A DNA stretch of 64,000 nt from Aedes albopictus (taxonomy: Eukaryota; Arthropoda; Insecta; Diptera; Culicidae): positions 74,417,734-74,481,733 of the forward strand of contig NC_085136.1 of assembly GCF_035046485.1 (NCBI RefSeq). The letters run 5' to 3'. Shown here one piece after another: positions 45,701 to 57,700 of the stretch (the first letter of the stretch is position 1; the number at the start of each line of letters is the position of its first letter). Below the pieces are notes generated by a model. That model saw nothing but the letters and a program-made list of their open reading frames with translations, had not been told where the DNA came from and searched no databases. The position numbers and the translations under genes were made by a program.

Positions 45701-48700
45701 CCCGATTTCTCTAAAAGACCCCAAGTATCTCCTGAAATTATCAAAGTCTCCTTTGGAATCCCCAACATCTTTTGCAATGATCGCCGACATCTCCTAAAAA
45801 CCCTAAGTCGCTGAATAAGTTCCCCGATTTCTCCAAAATAACCCAAGCATTTCCTGAAATTACCAAAGGCTCCTTTGGAATCCCCAACATCTTTTGCAAT
45901 GATCGCCGACATCTCCTAAAAACCCTAAGTCGCTGAATAAGTTCCCCGATTTCTCCAAAATAACCCAAGCATTTCCTGAAATTACCAAAGGCTCCTTTGG
46001 AATCCCCAACATCTCTTACAATGATCCCCGACATCTCTTTAGAAACCCTAAGTCGCTGAATAAGTTCCCCGATTTCTCTAAAAGACCCCAAGTATCTCCT
46101 GAAATTATCAAAGTCTCCTTTGGAATCCCCAACATCTTTTTCAATGATCGCCGACATCTCCTAAAAACCCTAAGTTCCTGAATAAGTTCCCCGATTTCTC
46201 CAAAATACCCCAAGTATCTCCTGAAATTATCAAAGTCTCCTTTGGAATCCCCAACATCTCTTACAATGATCGCCGACATCTCCTAAAAACCCTAAGTCGC
46301 TGAATAAGTTCCCCGATTTCTCCAAAATAACCCAAGCATTTCCTGAAATTACCAAAGGCTCCTTTGGAATCCCCAACATCTTTTGCAATGATCGCCGACA
46401 TCTCCTAAAAACCCTAAGTCGCTGAATAAGTTCCCCGATTTCTCCAAAAAACCCAAGCATTTCCTGGAATTACCAAAGTCTCCTTTGGAATCCCCAACAT
46501 CTCATAGAATGAACCCCGACATATCCTTAAAAACCCTAAGTTCCTGAATAAGTTCCCCGATTTCTCTAAAAGACCCCAAGTATCTCCTGAAATTATCAAA
46601 GTCTCCTTTGGAATCCCCAACATCTCTTACAATGATCCCCGACATCTCTTTAGAAACCCTAAGTCGCTGAATAAGTTCCCCGATTTCTCTAAAAGACCCC
46701 AAGTATCTCCTGAAATTATCAAAGTCTCCTTTGGAATCCCCAACATCTCTTGCAATGATCGCCGACATCTCCTTAAAACCCTAAGTCGCTGAATAAGTTC
46801 ACCGATTTCTCCGAAATAACCCAAGCATTTCCTGAATTTACCAAAGGCTCCTTTGGAATCCCCAACATCTCATAGAATGAACCCGACATCTCCTAAAAAA
46901 ACCCTAAGTCGCTGAATAAGTTCCCCGATTTCTCCAAAATAACCCAAGCTTCTCCTGAAATTACCAAAGTCTCCTTTGGAATCCCCAACCCTCAGTCGCT
47001 GAATAAGTTCACCGATTTCTCCAAAATAACCCAAGCATTTCCTGAAATTGCCAAAGTCTCCTTTGGAATCCCCAACATCTCTTACAATGATCGCCGACAT
47101 CTCCTAAAAACCCTAAGTCGCTGAATAAGTTCCCCGATTTCTCTAAAAGACCCCAAGTATCTCCTGAAATTATCAAAGTCTCCTTTGGAATCCCCAACAT
47201 CTCTTACAATGATCCCCGACATCTCTTTAGAAACCCTAAGTCGCTGAATAAGTTCCCCGATTTCTCTAAAAGACCCCAAGTATCTCCTGAAATTATCAAA
47301 GTCTCCTTTGGAATCCCCAACATCTTTTGCAATGATCGCCGACATCTCCTAAAAACCCTAAGTCGCTGAATAAGTTCCCCGATTTCTCCAAAATAACCCA
47401 AGCATTTCCTGAAATTACCAAAGGCTCCTTTGGAATCCCCAACATCTTTTGCAATGATCGCCGACATCTCCTAAAAACCCTAAGTCGCTGAATAAGTTCC
47501 CCGATTTCTCCAAAAAAAACCCAAGCATTTCCTGGAATTACCAAAGTCTCCTTTGGAATCCCCAACATCTCATAGAATGAACCCCGACATATCCTTAAAA
47601 ACCCTAAGTTCCTGAATAAGTTCCCCGATTTCTCCAAAATACCCCAAGTATCTCCTGAAATTATCAAAGTCTCCTTTGGAATTCCCAACATCTCTTACAA
47701 TGATCCCCAACATCTCTTCAGAAACCCTAAGTCGCTGAATAAGTTCCCCGATTTCTCTAAAAGACCCCAAGTATCTCCTGAAATTATCAAAGTCTCCTTT
47801 GGAATCCCCAACATCTTTTGCAATGATCGCCGACATCTCCTAAAAACCCTAAGTTCCTGAATAAGTTCCTCGATTTCTCCAAAATACCCCAAGTATCTCC
47901 TGAAATTATCAAAGTCTCCTTTGGAATCCCCAACATCTCTTACAATGATCGCCGACATCTCCTAAAAACCCTAAGTTCCTGAATAAGTTCCTCGATTTCT
48001 CCAAAATACCCCAAGTATCTCCTGAAATTATCAAAGTCTCCTTTGGAATCTCCAACATCTTTTGCAATGATCGCCGACATCTCCTAAAAACCCTAAGTCG
48101 CTGAATAAGTTCCCCGATTTCTCCAAAAAAACCCAAGCATTTCCTGGAATTACCAAAGTCTCCTTTGGAATCCCCAACATCTCATAGAATGAACCCCGAC
48201 ATATCCTTAAAAACCCTAAGTTCCTGAATAAGTTCCCCGATTTCTCCAAAATACCCCAAGTATCTCCTGAAATTATCAAAGTCTCCTTTGGAATCCCCAA
48301 CATCTCTTGCAATGATCGCCGACATCTCCTAAAAACCCTAAGTCGCTGAATAAGTTCCCCGATTTCTCTAAAAGACCCCAAGTATCTCCTGAAATTATCA
48401 AAGTCTCCTTTGGAATCCCCAACATCTCTTACAATGATCCCCGACATCTCTTTAGAAACCCTAAGTCGCTGAATAAGTTCCCCGATTTCTCTAAAAGACC
48501 CCAAGTATCTCCTGAAATTATCAAAGTCTCCTTTGGAATCCCCAACATCTCTTGCAATGATCGCCGACATCTCCTTAAAACCCTAAGTCGCTGAATAAGT
48601 TCACCGATTTCTCCGAAATAACCCAAGCATTTCCTGAATTTACCAAAGGCTCCTTTGGAATCCCCAACATCTCATAGAATGATCCCCGACATTTCCTAAA

Positions 48701-49440
48701 AAAAACCCTAAGTCGCTGAATAAGTTCCCCGATTTCTCCAAAATAACCCAAGCATTTCCTGAAATTACCAAAGGCTCCTTTGGAATCCCCAACATCTCAT
48801 AGAATGATCCCCGACATTTCCTAAAAAAAACCCTAAGTCGCTGAATAAGTTCCCCGATTTCTCTAAAAGACCCCAAGTATCTCCTGAAATTATCAAAGTC
48901 TCCTTTGGAATCCCCAACATCTCTTGCAATGATCGCCGACATCTCCTTAAAACCCTAAGTCGCTGAATAAGTTCACCGATTTCTCCGAAATAACCCAAGC
49001 ATTTCCTGAATTTACCAAAGGCTCCTTTGGAATCCCCAACATCTCATAGAATGATCCCCGACATTTCCTAAAAAAAACCCTAAGTCGCTGAATAAGTTCC
49101 CCGATTTCTCCAAAATAACCCAAGCATTTCCTGAAATTACCAAAGGCTCCTTTGGAATCCCCAACATCTCATAGAATGATCCCCGACATTTCCTAAAAAA
49201 AACCCTAAGTCGCTGAATAAGTTCCCCGATTTCTCCAAAATACCCCAAGCATTCCCTGAAATTACCAAAGTCTCCTTTGGAATCCCCAACATCTCTTACA
49301 ATGATCGCCGACATCTCCTAAAAACCCTAAGTCGCTGAATAAGTTCCCCACTTTCTTCAAAATACCTACAGTATCTCCTGAAGTTACTTAAGTTTCCTTT
49401 TGAATCCCCGACATCTCCTTGAAACGCCTGCGTCGCTGAA
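42713..49440 (-). repeat. Satellite array, right arm, inverted
   Basis: About 55 monomers of the same satellite lie in the opposite direction. The switch is abrupt: GATGTTGGGGATAGAATAAC runs straight into CCCGACATCTCCTAA. A 1,222-bp offset duplication is visible (44519-44935 with 45741-46157, and 45280-45546 with 46502-46768), that is about ten monomers covering roughly 44,460-45,560 and 45,680-46,785. The right arm is about half as long as the left, so the arrays have changed in copy number since the palindrome formed. Confidence 0.94.
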
Positions 49441-50994
49441 TAAGTCCCTTGCTTTCTCTAAACAACCCCCAGTATCTTCTAAAATTACCAAAGATTTTTT
49501 TCTAATTTAACATTCCTTGAAATGAGCCCCGACGTCTCCTATAAAACCCGTACAGTCACCGAATAAGTTTTACATTTCCTCCAAACTATCCTCAGTATCT
49601 TCTGAAATTACCAGTTTGTTTTAGAAATCCGCAACAACCTGAGGAATGTACCATGACGTATTCCAAAATGTCTAAAACTTTTTCAAAGATCTAAGTATCT
49701 CTTAAATTTTACCCCGACATCTTTAAAAATCCCTAAAATTCTGTAAATGTGCCCCTCATTTCCTAAAAACTTCAAAGTTACCATTAGAGTACCCAACATC
49801 CCTTGGAATAAATCCCGTTATCTCTGAACCATGATTTATGTATCGCCAACAATCCCTAAAATTATTCCCCAGCATTATCGTAAAATCCCAAATATCCATC
49901 AAAATACGTTATTTGACATTGAAAATTAACAAAACATTTAAGCAAAGCATCATACATTTAAACATGTTAAAAATTGTTGAAAAGTACGTTAGCGCACGCC
50001 ACCCCATCTTATCAGCACCGCAGTTTGACTGCGAGTGCAAGGAATAAACAATCAGCGAAGGATTTAAACACCCCGCCGTAGCTCGTTTCTCATCTGCTCT
50101 CCTCGCTCAGCAGCCAACATTAATATCGCTGCGGCTACAATTAATCTTGTACGCACGTCCTTTGACAAATAACCACCGCGTCGTCGTCTCCTTATGAGCG
50201 GAGGATCGATGCGATTTTCTAAACCACGCGCGTATTGATCGCATCTACAATAACAAACACGTTGAGCAGCTCACATGCTACTTCAACTTTCCACACGGAC
50301 AACCAACTCGCTCAGATTGATGTAATGTTGGTCATACATGACCATACACAGCACCAATCTGAGCGTGTTGGTCGGTCGTGTGCCAACCGTCCGAGTGGTG
50401 TGCGAGTTGGCCCTCGATTCTCTTGCCTGCTTTTGGGGAGAGTGCGAGCAAGCACCAAACGGGAAGTGCTGCCAAAGCACGGTTCAATGCAATCGGGGCG
50501 ATGTTTTCCGCAATTCGATGAGTTTTTTACATAACTTTGAATTGATTATTGTGACCAAACTACAAATCATACAATGTTGGTCTCAAAGAAGGTTTTCTAG
50601 ATAATTAAATAAACAATCTTTTGTAGAAGAACATTTTTCCAAAAAACGTCATTTCCATTTAAATAACATCAAAAATAGCACAAAAAGTAATTGTTTTTTT
50701 GGCTTCTGCCACAAACATTTTAAAATTTATGAATGAAAATGACTTTTTATCAAGTTTACGTCTAAGAAGCATAAAATCTCAAAGGTTCAAGCTTTTGATT
50801 CGAAAAAAAATTTTGTATTCCGATAAAAGATCGCTGAGTTATAAGTTTTTGAATTTGAGCCTTTTTAAAAACATCGAATTTTGAATAACTCACTTAGCAG
50901 TGACTTCCGACCCCATGTTCCTTGGACACTTTTTCATGGCTCAAGGTCCTCTATCTACCCTTAAAATATGTACAATCAGGAAGCAAACACCCTG
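49290..50994. repeat. Right terminal inverted repeat, ~1.7 kb
   Basis: This mirrors 28057-29760. Shared frames map with a constant coordinate sum (29005-29214 with 49838-50047, and 28448-28714 with 50338-50604), which shows almost no indels over the arm. Confidence 0.9.
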
Positions 50995-50996
50995 TA

Positions 50997-52210
50997 TTGG
51001 ATATGGCAAATTTCTTCGGTAATATCTTTGGATCCCTTTCGGCAATTTATTTAAGAATTTATTAGGTAATTAGTTTGGACTTTGATACTAAACACCTTTC
51101 ACGCATCCTTTGAAATTTTCATAGGGAAATTTCTTCGGCTATTCCATTAGGAGTTTATTTGGCTTTTTATTTCATTAGCAAATCCTTTAAAATGTTTTCT
51201 CGGGATTTCCTTCGCCAATTTTTTAGTAGTATTTCAAGCATTGTTTTGTTAATTTTAGCAATACTATTGATATTTGCTTTTTAAAATTCTCCAGGCAATT
51301 GCTTTGGGGATTCCTTTAGTGAAGCCTTTGGTAATTCATTCGACAATAACTCTAAAATCTTCCTCACATTTTTTTGGAAATGTCTTCGGCAAGTCATTGG
51401 CGCCATCCACAAATTACGTAACGCTCTAGGGGGAGGAGGGGGAGTATCGTCGAGCGTTACGGTCCATACAAAAAAATTCGGGGTTTCATACAAAAAAGCG
51501 TTACGGAGGGGTGAGGGGGGTCGAAAAATGCCGACTCTAGCGTTACGTAATGAATGGATGCAGCCTTCGTCAATTTTTTGGACTATTATTATCTATGCTA
51601 TTCGGTATTCCTTCGAAAACTCCTTCGGAAATTCTTTCATAAATCGTGGTACTTTAAAAATTCTGTCACGGTGATTCAACGGCAATTACTTTTAAAATTC
51701 TTTCTAAATTTTCTTAAGAAATTCTTTTGATGATTTCGGAATTTTGTTTTAGAATTGCTTTGTTTTTTTGTGAATGTTTGTGGAAATTTTTATAGAATAT
51801 ATTATTATTTTCTTCAGGAATTTCTTTGGTTATTCTTAGATGTATTCTTTGGTAACTTTGAGAGTTTTAATGTAATTTTAATGGCATTTTTCCGGCAATT
51901 TCTTTGGGAATTTGTCAGGAAGTTTTTCGTGAGTTTCATAGAATTTTCTTTGAGTAAGTCGAGTTGAGGATGTCTGAATTTCCAGTTCAGCAATTTTCGG
52001 AAGCAATAAATATAAATACAGTTCAATCATAAAGAATTACAAAAAATACGATAAAATTGCCTGAGAAATTTTCAAAATAACTGAGAAAGAAATAACTGAA
52101 AAAATTTCAGAGAAATAGCCATTGAAATTATAGGACAAAAAATCTTAAGAAATTTCTGATAAAATTCCAATGAAGGTACCGCAGATTTTTTTTTACAAAA
52201 AAAAAACAAC
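50997..52210. other. Degraded short-motif repeat, right flank of the giant element
   Basis: Sequence of the type TTCGGCAATTTCTTTGGGAAT recurs with heavy divergence, with GGAATTCCTTC-like words. It continues the repeat found left of the giant element. No gene is present. A miniature element lies at 51399-51565. Confidence 0.55.
51399..51565. mobile_element. 167-bp MITE with TTACGTAACGCT inner ends
   Basis: The ends GGCGCCATCCACAAATTACG and, as reverse complement, GGCTGCATCCATTCATTACG pair with four mismatches, then TAACGCT matches on both sides. The G-rich middle (GGGGGAGGAGGGGGAG) and TCCATACAAAAAA resemble the layout of the Harbinger-like elements. The target duplication is unclear. Confidence 0.75.
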
Positions 52211-52216
52211 TATGCC

Positions 52217-52283
52217 GAAGGAACCCTCAAAGCTATACTGCGGTTTAGCGAATGCGAAGTCGTGGGTTTGAATCCCACCAACA
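52217..52283 (+). pseudogene. tRNA-like sequence with T-run
   Basis: A perfect T arm (GTGGG, TTTGAAT, CCCAC; 52262-52278) follows TGCGGTTTAGCGAATGCGAA, which resembles a degraded D/anticodon region. Eight T residues at about 52,284 could end Pol III transcription. An acceptor stem is not evident. It is probably a tRNA-derived SINE head or a tRNA pseudogene. Confidence 0.5.
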
Positions 52284-52299
52284 TTTTTTTTCACAAATT

Positions 52300-54433
52300 C
52301 ACATCTCAATTAATCAATTAGCAACATTCTGTGCCTTCAAATTAATTACAAGTTTTCCCCGGACATTCCTATAGGACTTCATTACAGGATTTCTCTGGAA
52401 ATTTCAAATATTCTCGAAATTCGTTTAGGGATTCCTCTAGAGTTTTCTATTGGGATTCAGCTGGAATTCTTTGAAGAGGGCTAAGAGGAGTTCCAGGAGT
52501 AATACCATGATTATTTTCTAGAGAAATTAATGAATAACAATTCTAGAGGAATTTCTGGATGTGTCTAGTATGTAAAAAAATCCTTTAGGATTTTCAGGAG
52601 GAAACATCGAAGGTATTTTTGCAAGGCTCCTAGGAAGATTGCCTTGAACAATCCCAGCAAGTTTTTTGAAGTAATCCCTGGAGAAATTCTTAGAAGAATC
52701 CCAAAAGAGTTTCTGGATGAGTTCTAGAAGGAATTGCTGGAAGAACCACAGCAGGAATAGCTTGAGAAATCCAGCTGAAATGCCTGGAGGAAGGCCAAGA
52801 GGAGTACCTGGAGGAATTCCATGAGAAATTTATGAGAGAATCCTTGGATAAAATTTCTTGGATAAAAAATTTTGGAGGAATCACTGGAGAGCTTCTGAAG
52901 ATATCAAAGGAAAAGTCTCAGGAGGTATTCTAAGAAGCATTCTGGATTTTATCATTGTATAAATCTCAGCAGAAATCCTAGGAGGAATTGCTGGAGGAAG
53001 CTATACATGAAATTCTAGAGAAACCCCATCAGGAATGTCTGGGGGAATCCAAAGAAACAATATTTGGAATACCTAGAGAAGTCCCTGCAAAGACCGGTAG
53101 AGATATTCTAGAAGAATCTATAGAGAAGGCCCTGAAGGAATAGCAGGAGGAATTTCTGAAGGAATCTCAGGAAGATTTCCCGGGTGAATTTGATTCGTAT
53201 AGGAATCACTAGAAGAATTTCTTAACGTATAATTGTAAGAATTTTTGGAGGAATTGCTGGAAGAATCGCAGGAGGAGTTTGAAGTATTCTTGGAGGAAGG
53301 CCAAAAGTAGTTTCTGCAGGAAATCCATGATGAATTTCTGGTGGAATCTTTGGATAAAATCTCTGAAGGAAATCCTGGATTAGTCCTTGGAGAAATCCCT
53401 GGTAGAACAACCAAAGGAATTTCTGAAAGAATTCTAGGGAGATTGCCTGGAAAGATCCCAGTAAAAAAGCCAGGAGAAAGCGCTAGAAGAATCCGTAGCA
53501 TAATTTCTGTAGTACCACAGTTAGTTTCGCGAATTGCTTGGGGAATCCCAGCTGAAATATCTGGAGGAATATTCCTAGAATTCCGGGAGGTATCATAGAA
53601 GTATTTTTGTGAGAAGTCCTAGAAACAGGAATACCAGAAGTTCCTCTAACAAATTCGTTGAGGAATATCTACAGTTATCCTTGAAAGGATCGGTAGAAGT
53701 AGAAGGAGGAATCCCTGATGGAATCACAGGAAGATTTTCTGGAGAAATCCCAGGAAGATTTCCCGAAAGTATTGCAGCAAGTAAGTATGCCAGGAGAAAT
53801 TCCTAGAAGTATTTCTGAAGGAGTCCTAATAGGAATTGCTTGAAGAATTCCAGCTGGAATTTATGGACAAAAGTCAATAGAAGTTCTTGGAGAAATCTCC
53901 TGTGCAATTTCTGGAAAAACCCTTGAAGAAATCACTGGAAGAATCACCGAAAAGATTTTTAGAAAGAATCCCTGGGAGATTTTCCGGAAGAACTACTTTA
54001 GTACAATTCCTGAAGGTATTACAGTGAGAATTTTTGGGGTTCTTAGTTCTTAGAGAAATTACTGGAAGAACCGCAGCATGAGTTGCTTGAGGAATCCTAG
54101 CCACAATTCCTGGAGGAATGCCATGAGAAATTTCTGAAAGAATCTCTGAACAACATCTCTAAAGGAATTCCTGGAAGAATCACCGTCGGAACTGCTGAAA
54201 GGATCCCAGGAAAATTGTCTTGAATAATCCCACCAGGAACTCCTGAAGGAATCCCAATAGAAATTTTTAGAGAAATCCCTAGAAGAATTTCAAGAAGTAT
54301 CATAGTAAGAATTTCCAAAGAAATTCTAAGAGAAATTGCTGGATTAATCTCTGCAGAAATTTCTAGTATGCAAAACCCCATCAAGACTGCCTGGAGAATC
54401 CTAACGGAAGTTTATTGAAGAAATATCGGGAAG
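52300..54433. repeat. Degenerate version of the 12-bp-motif minisatellite
   Basis: Words such as GGAATTGCTGGAAGAA, GAGAAATCCCTGG and GGAATTTCTGAAGGAATC recur at spacings near 12 and 24 bp but with many substitutions and indels. This is the same motif family as the homogeneous array at 1-5935, here old and unhomogenised. Frames of up to 127 codons (for example 53118-53501 minus) are products of the repeat. Confidence 0.8.
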
Positions 54434-54438
54434 AATTC

Positions 54439-54513
54439 TGTAAAGTATTCAGGGAATAAGGAGAAGGCGTCTAAACTATACTTATTTATTCGAGAGTAGA
54501 TAATGGAATGAAC
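54439..54513 (-). repeat. Partial extra LTR piece at the 3' end
   Basis: These 75 bp repeat the first 74-75 bp (plus strand) of the adjacent full LTR. They are joined to it through AAAT, the same bases that lie between the 5' LTR and the primer-binding site on the other side (CAAAT before the LTR in both places). Confidence 0.9.
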
Positions 54514-54517
54514 AAAT

Positions 54518-54693
54518 TGTAAAGTATTCAGGGAATAAGGAGAAGGCGTCTAAACTATACTTATTTATTCGAGAGTAGATAATGGAATGAACTGTTTAAC
54601 AAAATAACAAACAGGGTTGCCTTGATTATTTCCGGTTGCTTGTTTATTCCGCTTGGCAACTTCCGGGTTCAAAGCATGGCTGGCTATGCCACA
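54518..54693 (-). repeat. 3' LTR of the gypsy element
   Basis: 176 bp, TGTGGCATAGCC to ACTTTACA in element orientation. It matches 58584-58759 with one difference. Confidence 0.95.
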
Positions 54694-54709
54694 ACTACTC
54701 CCCCTCCTA
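54694..54709 (-). promoter_or_regulatory. Polypurine tract of the gypsy element
   Basis: On the minus strand TAGGAGGGGGAGTAGT lies directly before the 3' LTR; plus-strand DNA synthesis would start here. The TAG that ends gag-pol is its first three bases. Confidence 0.8.
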
Positions 54710-57700
54710 ACGCCGTGGTGGTCGAACAACTCGGTTATATCGCGTAACGTAAGCTCCATTCGGTTGATTGGTCGGATTATCCTCCACATCGTCTTCAAGA
54801 GATACATAGCTTGCGTCCGAGTCGGCGTCGTCGTTGTTATTCCCGTTACAGTGACCGTTTGAGATTCTCCTATCTTCTTCATAGTCATCATACGGATACT
54901 TCAAAATTTGATGAGATCGTCGCTTGATAGTACCAAGTTCCTCGGATGAGCATTCGAAGAGTACCGCTCCAAGTTTTTTCAAAATTTTTCCTCGTATCCA
55001 AGATGCTTTTTTCGGGTTTCTGTAGTCTCGCACGTACACAGTTTCTCCAACGGCAAATGTTTCTTGTTTCTTTCTGTTATTTACCTTCTGGATTGTGTCG
55101 TCCTGTCGTCTTGTTGCATCAAACTTCAAGGTATCAAACCTCAGCCTCATTTCTCTGCCGAACATCAGTTTGAATGGACTTTCCGCTGTCGTCGCATGTT
55201 TCGAAGCCCGGTACATTTCCAGAAAAGAGCTGATCATGATGGACGTTGATTTCTTCTGGAATGCTGTATCATTACTGAGCTTCTTCAAAGCAGTCTTCAC
55301 TGTTTTCACAGCATTCTCTGCAGCACCGTTCGAGCATGGGCTGTATGGCGCCGTTCGCAAATGGTTGATTCCTCTTGATTTACAAAAGTTTTGAAATTCA
55401 TCCGACGTAAACGCTGTTCCATTGTCGGACACCAAAGTTGAAATTGAACCAAATCTTGAAATATACTCACACAGTTTCTCGATTGTTTCTTTTGAAGTCA
55501 AAGTGCGCACAGGAAAAGTTTCAATCCATTTGCTGTAGCTATCAATCATCACGAAGAAATCCGATCCGCGGAAGGAAAAATGGTCCACGTGTACTCGGTC
55601 TCCTGGTGCAGATGTCAGTCGCCACGGTGAGACAGGATCGCTTCTTTCGGGTCTTTGCTGGATACACAGCTCGCACTTCTTTCCGAGGGTCTCGATATCG
55701 TAATCCAAACATGGCCACCAGAAATACGATCGTGCCATACTCTTCATTTTCACGATTCCCAGATGTACCTTGTGAAGTTCGTCCAGCAACATCTTCCTCA
55801 ATTTGGTGGGAACCACGATACGATAACCCCAGAGCAAAACTCCTTCCTCCACGCTCAATTCATCACGCTTCTGATAGAATGTCTTCAATTCGTCCTCCTG
55901 TATCATTCTGGGCCATCCGGATTGGACGTACTCGACAACACGGCTGATCAGCTTGTCTCTTCGGCTTTCAATCACAATTTGCTTTCGCTCCACCAGAGAA
56001 CGTGTTTCAATTTCAATAAAATTCAAAAAACTTACGCTATCTTCATCATTTTCGTCGTCGTCGTCACAACGCAATGGAAATCTTGATAGAAAATCGGCTG
56101 CAACGTTGTTCACACCTTTCACGTGACGGATCTCATAATCACAGTTTGCCAGGAATGCAGCCCATCGTTGTAACCGTCCTGCTGCAGTGGCTGGAATGCC
56201 CTTCGGGTTGAACAAACCAGTCAATGGCTTGTGGTCGGTCATGAGCTCAAAATGTCGGCCAAACAGGTAGTTACTGAATTTGTTGATGCCATAGTAGATC
56301 GCTAACGCTTCTCGATCAATTACGGAATATCCAGCTTCGTGTTTCTTGAAAATCCGTGACGCAAATGAAATCGGGCGTTCTGATTTATCCGGGAAAACGT
56401 GAGTTATCACAGCTCCAATACCTTCGTTGGACGCATCGCAATACAGCCGAACAGGAAGACTGGGATTGTAGTGGGATAATACGGTGTCTTCGGAAAGAAG
56501 CTTCTTCGCTTTTTCAAACGCCTTTTGTTGCTTGTTGGTCCAGGAAAATTCTACACCGTCCTTCAACAATTCATACAAGGGCTTCAAACACTGCGCCAAG
56601 CTTGGACAAAATTTCGCGTAGTAATTAGCCAATCCAACAAACGCTCGAACATCCTTGACATCGGCTGGTGGTTTCACGTCCAAAATTGCTCTCACCTTTT
56701 CCGGATCTTTGTGTAGTCCATCTTCATCAATTACATGTCCGAGGTACGCTACCGTCTGCTTGAAGAATTCACATTTGTTTTTGTTCAACAGAAATCCGGC
56801 TTCCTTCAGACGGCTCAAAACTTCATCCAGATTCTCCAGGAGTTCCCGTACTGTCGCCCCGGAAATCAACACGTCATCTAGATAGATAACAGTACCACGG
56901 CAACCTTGAAGAACTCGCTCCAACGTACCTTGAAATATTGCACAGGCTGGTTTCGTGCCAAACGGAAGACGGTTCATCCAATATACTCCACGATGAGTGC
57001 TCCATGCCAGAATCTTCTTCGTCTCGTCATCAACTTCGAGCTGATAGTATGCATTCTTCAAATCTAACTTGGCAAAATATTTTCCTCCCTGGAGCGCCGC
57101 AAAAATGTCCTCGATAACAGGAAACGGGTGATGATCGTCCAACAGGAACGGATTTACGGTGACACGGTAATCAGCGCACAAACGTAACGAAGAATCTTTC
57201 TTCAGGACTGGAACTAACGGTGTACCCCATTCAGCTTCAGAAGAAGGGGCCTTCGAAATTATTCCTGAACTCTCCAATCTGTCCAGTTCCGCTTCAACTT
57301 TCTCTTTGAATGCCAACGGGATTTTCCTTGGTTTGCAGAATTTTGGTACAGCGTCCTCCTTCAGAGCCAAATGAATCTGGTTGTGTTTGAAACGGCCTAA
57401 CTCACCTTCAAATACTGCTGCATGCTTCCTTAGGAGTGGATCCAATAACTGCTTACCATCCTGTTCATCCGTTGAAATGAAGCAAAAATCAATCTTCAAG
57501 TTCCAATTCCTCATCGTTTGACGTCCGAACAGCGGCTGCCGGGTTCCTTCGAAGACAAAAATTTCCTCCAGTGACTCATGTTCCTTGTACTTCATCATCG
57601 CTTTGAAGGTTCCAACATCACGGAATCCAGAACCATTGTAGCACACAAATTCTTCAGTAGATCTGGTGTTCAACGGGATCTCTTGAAACAGCCGGTCGTA

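Larger units (their letters stand above)
28057..50994. mobile_element. 22.9-kb TA-flanked giant inverted-repeat element
   Basis: The outer ends are CAGGGTGTTTGCTTCCTGAT on the left and its exact reverse complement on the right, each bordered by TA (28055-28056 and 50995-50996). The left and right 1.7 kb are near-identical inverted copies, followed inward by satellite arrays in opposite orientation that meet near 42,712. Both flanks outside the TA belong to the same degraded short-motif repeat, as expected if the structure inserted there. No transposase, helicase or polymerase gene is present, so mobility would depend on an enzyme supplied elsewhere. The ends resemble those of the 26634-27554 element. 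An alternative is an inverted segmental duplication that merely happens to end at TIR sequence. Confidence 0.82.

Noticed and set aside
29884..49314. Dozens of 65-179-codon frames (MLGIPKE..., MSAIIVRDVGDSKG...) as a gene family
   Set aside because: They are the same satellite monomer read in shifting frames; 122 bp is not a multiple of three and each frame stops after one to three units.
53118..53501. 127-codon minus-strand frame as a gene
   Set aside because: It is made of degraded 12-bp-motif repeat words and has no domain.
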